Of a stretch of DNA of 10,160 nucleotides, positions 9,178 through 10,160 are shown piece after piece; the stretch's first letter is position 1, and each line of letters starts with the position of its first letter. The stretch comes from Legionella genomosp. 1. GTDB lineage: Bacteria > Pseudomonadota > Gammaproteobacteria > Legionellales > Legionellaceae. Under the pieces are notes generated by a model. It had not been told where the DNA came from. It saw nothing but the letters and a program-made list of their open reading frames with translations, and did not search any database. Both the position numbers and the translations under genes were made by a program. Location of the stretch: NCBI GenBank assembly GCA_945901145.1, contig CAMDJY010000034.1:1-10160 (forward strand), in the 5' to 3' direction.

Positions 9178-9201
9178 CTTGGCTGGCTTTAGCCGGCCAA
9201 G
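9178..9201. terminator. GC-rich stem-loop between convergent gyrB and unknown gene
   Basis: CTTGGCTGGC pairs with GCCGGCCAAG around a TTTA loop, giving ten pairs with one G-U in the plus-strand RNA. It lies at the convergence of gyrB and the leftward gene and includes the latter's stop codon (9191-9189). A T run lies on the left (9160-9166), but no T tract follows the stem in either direction, so an intrinsic terminator is only a possibility. It is the strongest local RNA structure I see in the spacer. Confidence 0.35.
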
Positions 9202-10160
9202 CTCGCTGAAACAGACTTTGATGTAATATTGGGCATATCCCCCAAGACAATACGCTGCGCGCAGGCATCAATAATCTTATCAAGAACTCTTGTCTGGTAG
9301 AGTGCTTGTGCGTTTGCATAGGCACGAGGATTGATTGGCTTGTCTCTGTATAAGTATTCAAAAAAATGTTGACTGCCATGTTCGGCATTGGATTGATTTA
9401 GTGACTCTATGTACAGATTTTTGATTTGCTCATCTGTTAAACTTTCATTTCTAATTAAATTGTAAAGATTTAATCTTATTTCTTCATATTGTACTCTCAA
9501 TTGGTTTTCATGGGCCTCTATGTCATGAGCAGTTGTTTCATTTTGCATCACCTCAGTATATTTTTCCTCGATTGCGGCGAGAAAAGATTTGATTTTTTCA
9601 GGGTTTGCGTTTGAAAACCAGTCACTAAACTGAACATACGCATTGATATAACAGCAATCATCTTGCCAATGAATGACCAAGGATGGGGAAGAGGCATTGG
9701 ATGACAAGGACGGTGTTTTTTTAGGTAAGGTTTTATTTCCTCGTGTTTCTATTTGAGTTAAATTTAATCCAATCGCACGCGATAGTGCATGACTCAACAG
9801 TGCGTTTAAACCATATGCACTTTGAATTAAATTCTTATCTAAGGGTTTTTTAAGTGCAACAATCATGTGCTGATAATATTTTAGATTTGTAAAAATTTCG
9901 TCAATTGCAATACGCTTTAAAGTTACGGACAAAGAAAAAATTAATTGATTTAAATAATCAGAACGATAAGACTCAAGACAGAGTTGGTGCATATACTTTG
10001 TCGGTGTTAGGAATTCGGATGCTGCATGAGGTCGCGGGTATTTGGGGTAATCGTGAAAAAGATTGAGTTTAGATAGCAAATTTTGGGCGAGCTCATCCTC
10101 AGCACGTACAGAGGGAGATAAAAAACGGTCGATGATAATCATGGCAATAGCGAGCTCACC
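9189..10160 (-). CDS. Hypothetical protein, start uncertain (open at window edge)
   Basis: I do not recognise this protein. From the first in-window ATG (10142) it has 317 residues, but the frame stays open through the right edge (six more codons) and no good Shine-Dalgarno precedes that ATG, so the true start may lie outside. It is probably soluble: no signal peptide or convincing membrane span is visible. The N-terminal half is mixed helix-like; residues 135-155 are a Ser/Pro/Lys-rich linker (KKTPSLSSNASSPS). Residues about 182-250 are rich in Glu, Gln, Asn and Lys and look helical, possibly coiled coil. The C-terminus ends in small polar residues (SKSVSASLAG). It converges on gyrB with a 114-base gap. 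No catalytic motif is evident. In Legionellales-like bacteria such proteins are sometimes secreted effectors, but nothing here proves that. Confidence 0.75.
   Translation of the reverse strand, partial: GELAIAMIIIDRFLSPSVRAEDELAQNLLSKLNLFHDYPKYPRPHAASEFLTPTKYMHQLCLESYRSDYLNQLIFSLSVTLKRIAIDEIFTNLKYYQHMIVALKKPLDKNLIQSAYGLNALLSHALSRAIGLNLTQIETRGNKTLPKKTPSLSSNASSPSLVIHWQDDCCYINAYVQFSDWFSNANPEKIKSFLAAIEEKYTEVMQNETTAHDIEAHENQLRVQYEEIRLNLYNLIRNESLTDEQIKNLYIESLNQSNAEHGSQHFFEYLYRDKPINPRAYANAQALYQTRVLDKIIDACAQRIVLGDMPNITSKSVSASLAG

Noticed and set aside
10019..10032. 14-base exact match ATGCTGCATGAGGT shared with the dnaA leader (2978-2991)
   Set aside because: In the unknown gene it encodes part of PHAAS and lacks the second hairpin arm; one 14-base match in 10 kb is plausible by chance.

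Overview
The window is the chromosomal replication-origin neighbourhood of a low-GC gammaproteobacterium. The gene order rpmH-rnpA-yidD-yidC on one side and dnaA-dnaN-recF-gyrB on the other is the classic origin arrangement of this class. GyrB carries the long C-terminal-half insertion typical of gammaproteobacterial gyrase B, and the YidC transmembrane core resembles the pseudomonad/legionellal form. AT-rich DNA and protein style suggest a Legionellales-like (Coxiella/Rickettsiella/Legionella-type) bacterium, but that placement is inference.

Layout. Positions 1-2322, minus strand: a compact block read leftwards as rpmH (ribosomal protein L34), rnpA (RNase P protein), yidD (membrane insertion factor) and yidC (membrane insertase, cut by the left edge). 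The genes abut or overlap, and a near-consensus sigma-70 promoter lies in front of rpmH. Positions 2323-3046: about 720 bases without a protein gene, extremely AT-rich, with two exact and two one-mismatch DnaA boxes, two AT-only tracts and a partly repeated two-module architecture. This is the likely oriC plus the dnaA control region. Positions 3047-6591, plus strand: dnaA, dnaN and recF with gaps of 5-12 bases, so probably one operon. Positions 6592-9074: gyrB with its own likely extended -10 promoter. Positions 9075-9188: a short convergent spacer with small stem-loops. Positions 9189-10160, minus strand: a gene of unknown function, open at the right edge.

How it works together: DnaA binds the origin boxes and opens the AT-rich DNA. 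DnaN is the polymerase clamp, RecF repairs stalled forks, and gyrase B (with GyrA elsewhere) sets the negative supercoiling that origin opening needs. The opposite block links ribosome and RNase P production with membrane protein insertion.

I see no mobile element, CRISPR array, tRNA, rRNA or defence system. The least ordinary parts are the internal structure of the origin, a 10-bp hairpin in the dnaA leader, and the unrecognised gene at the right end.
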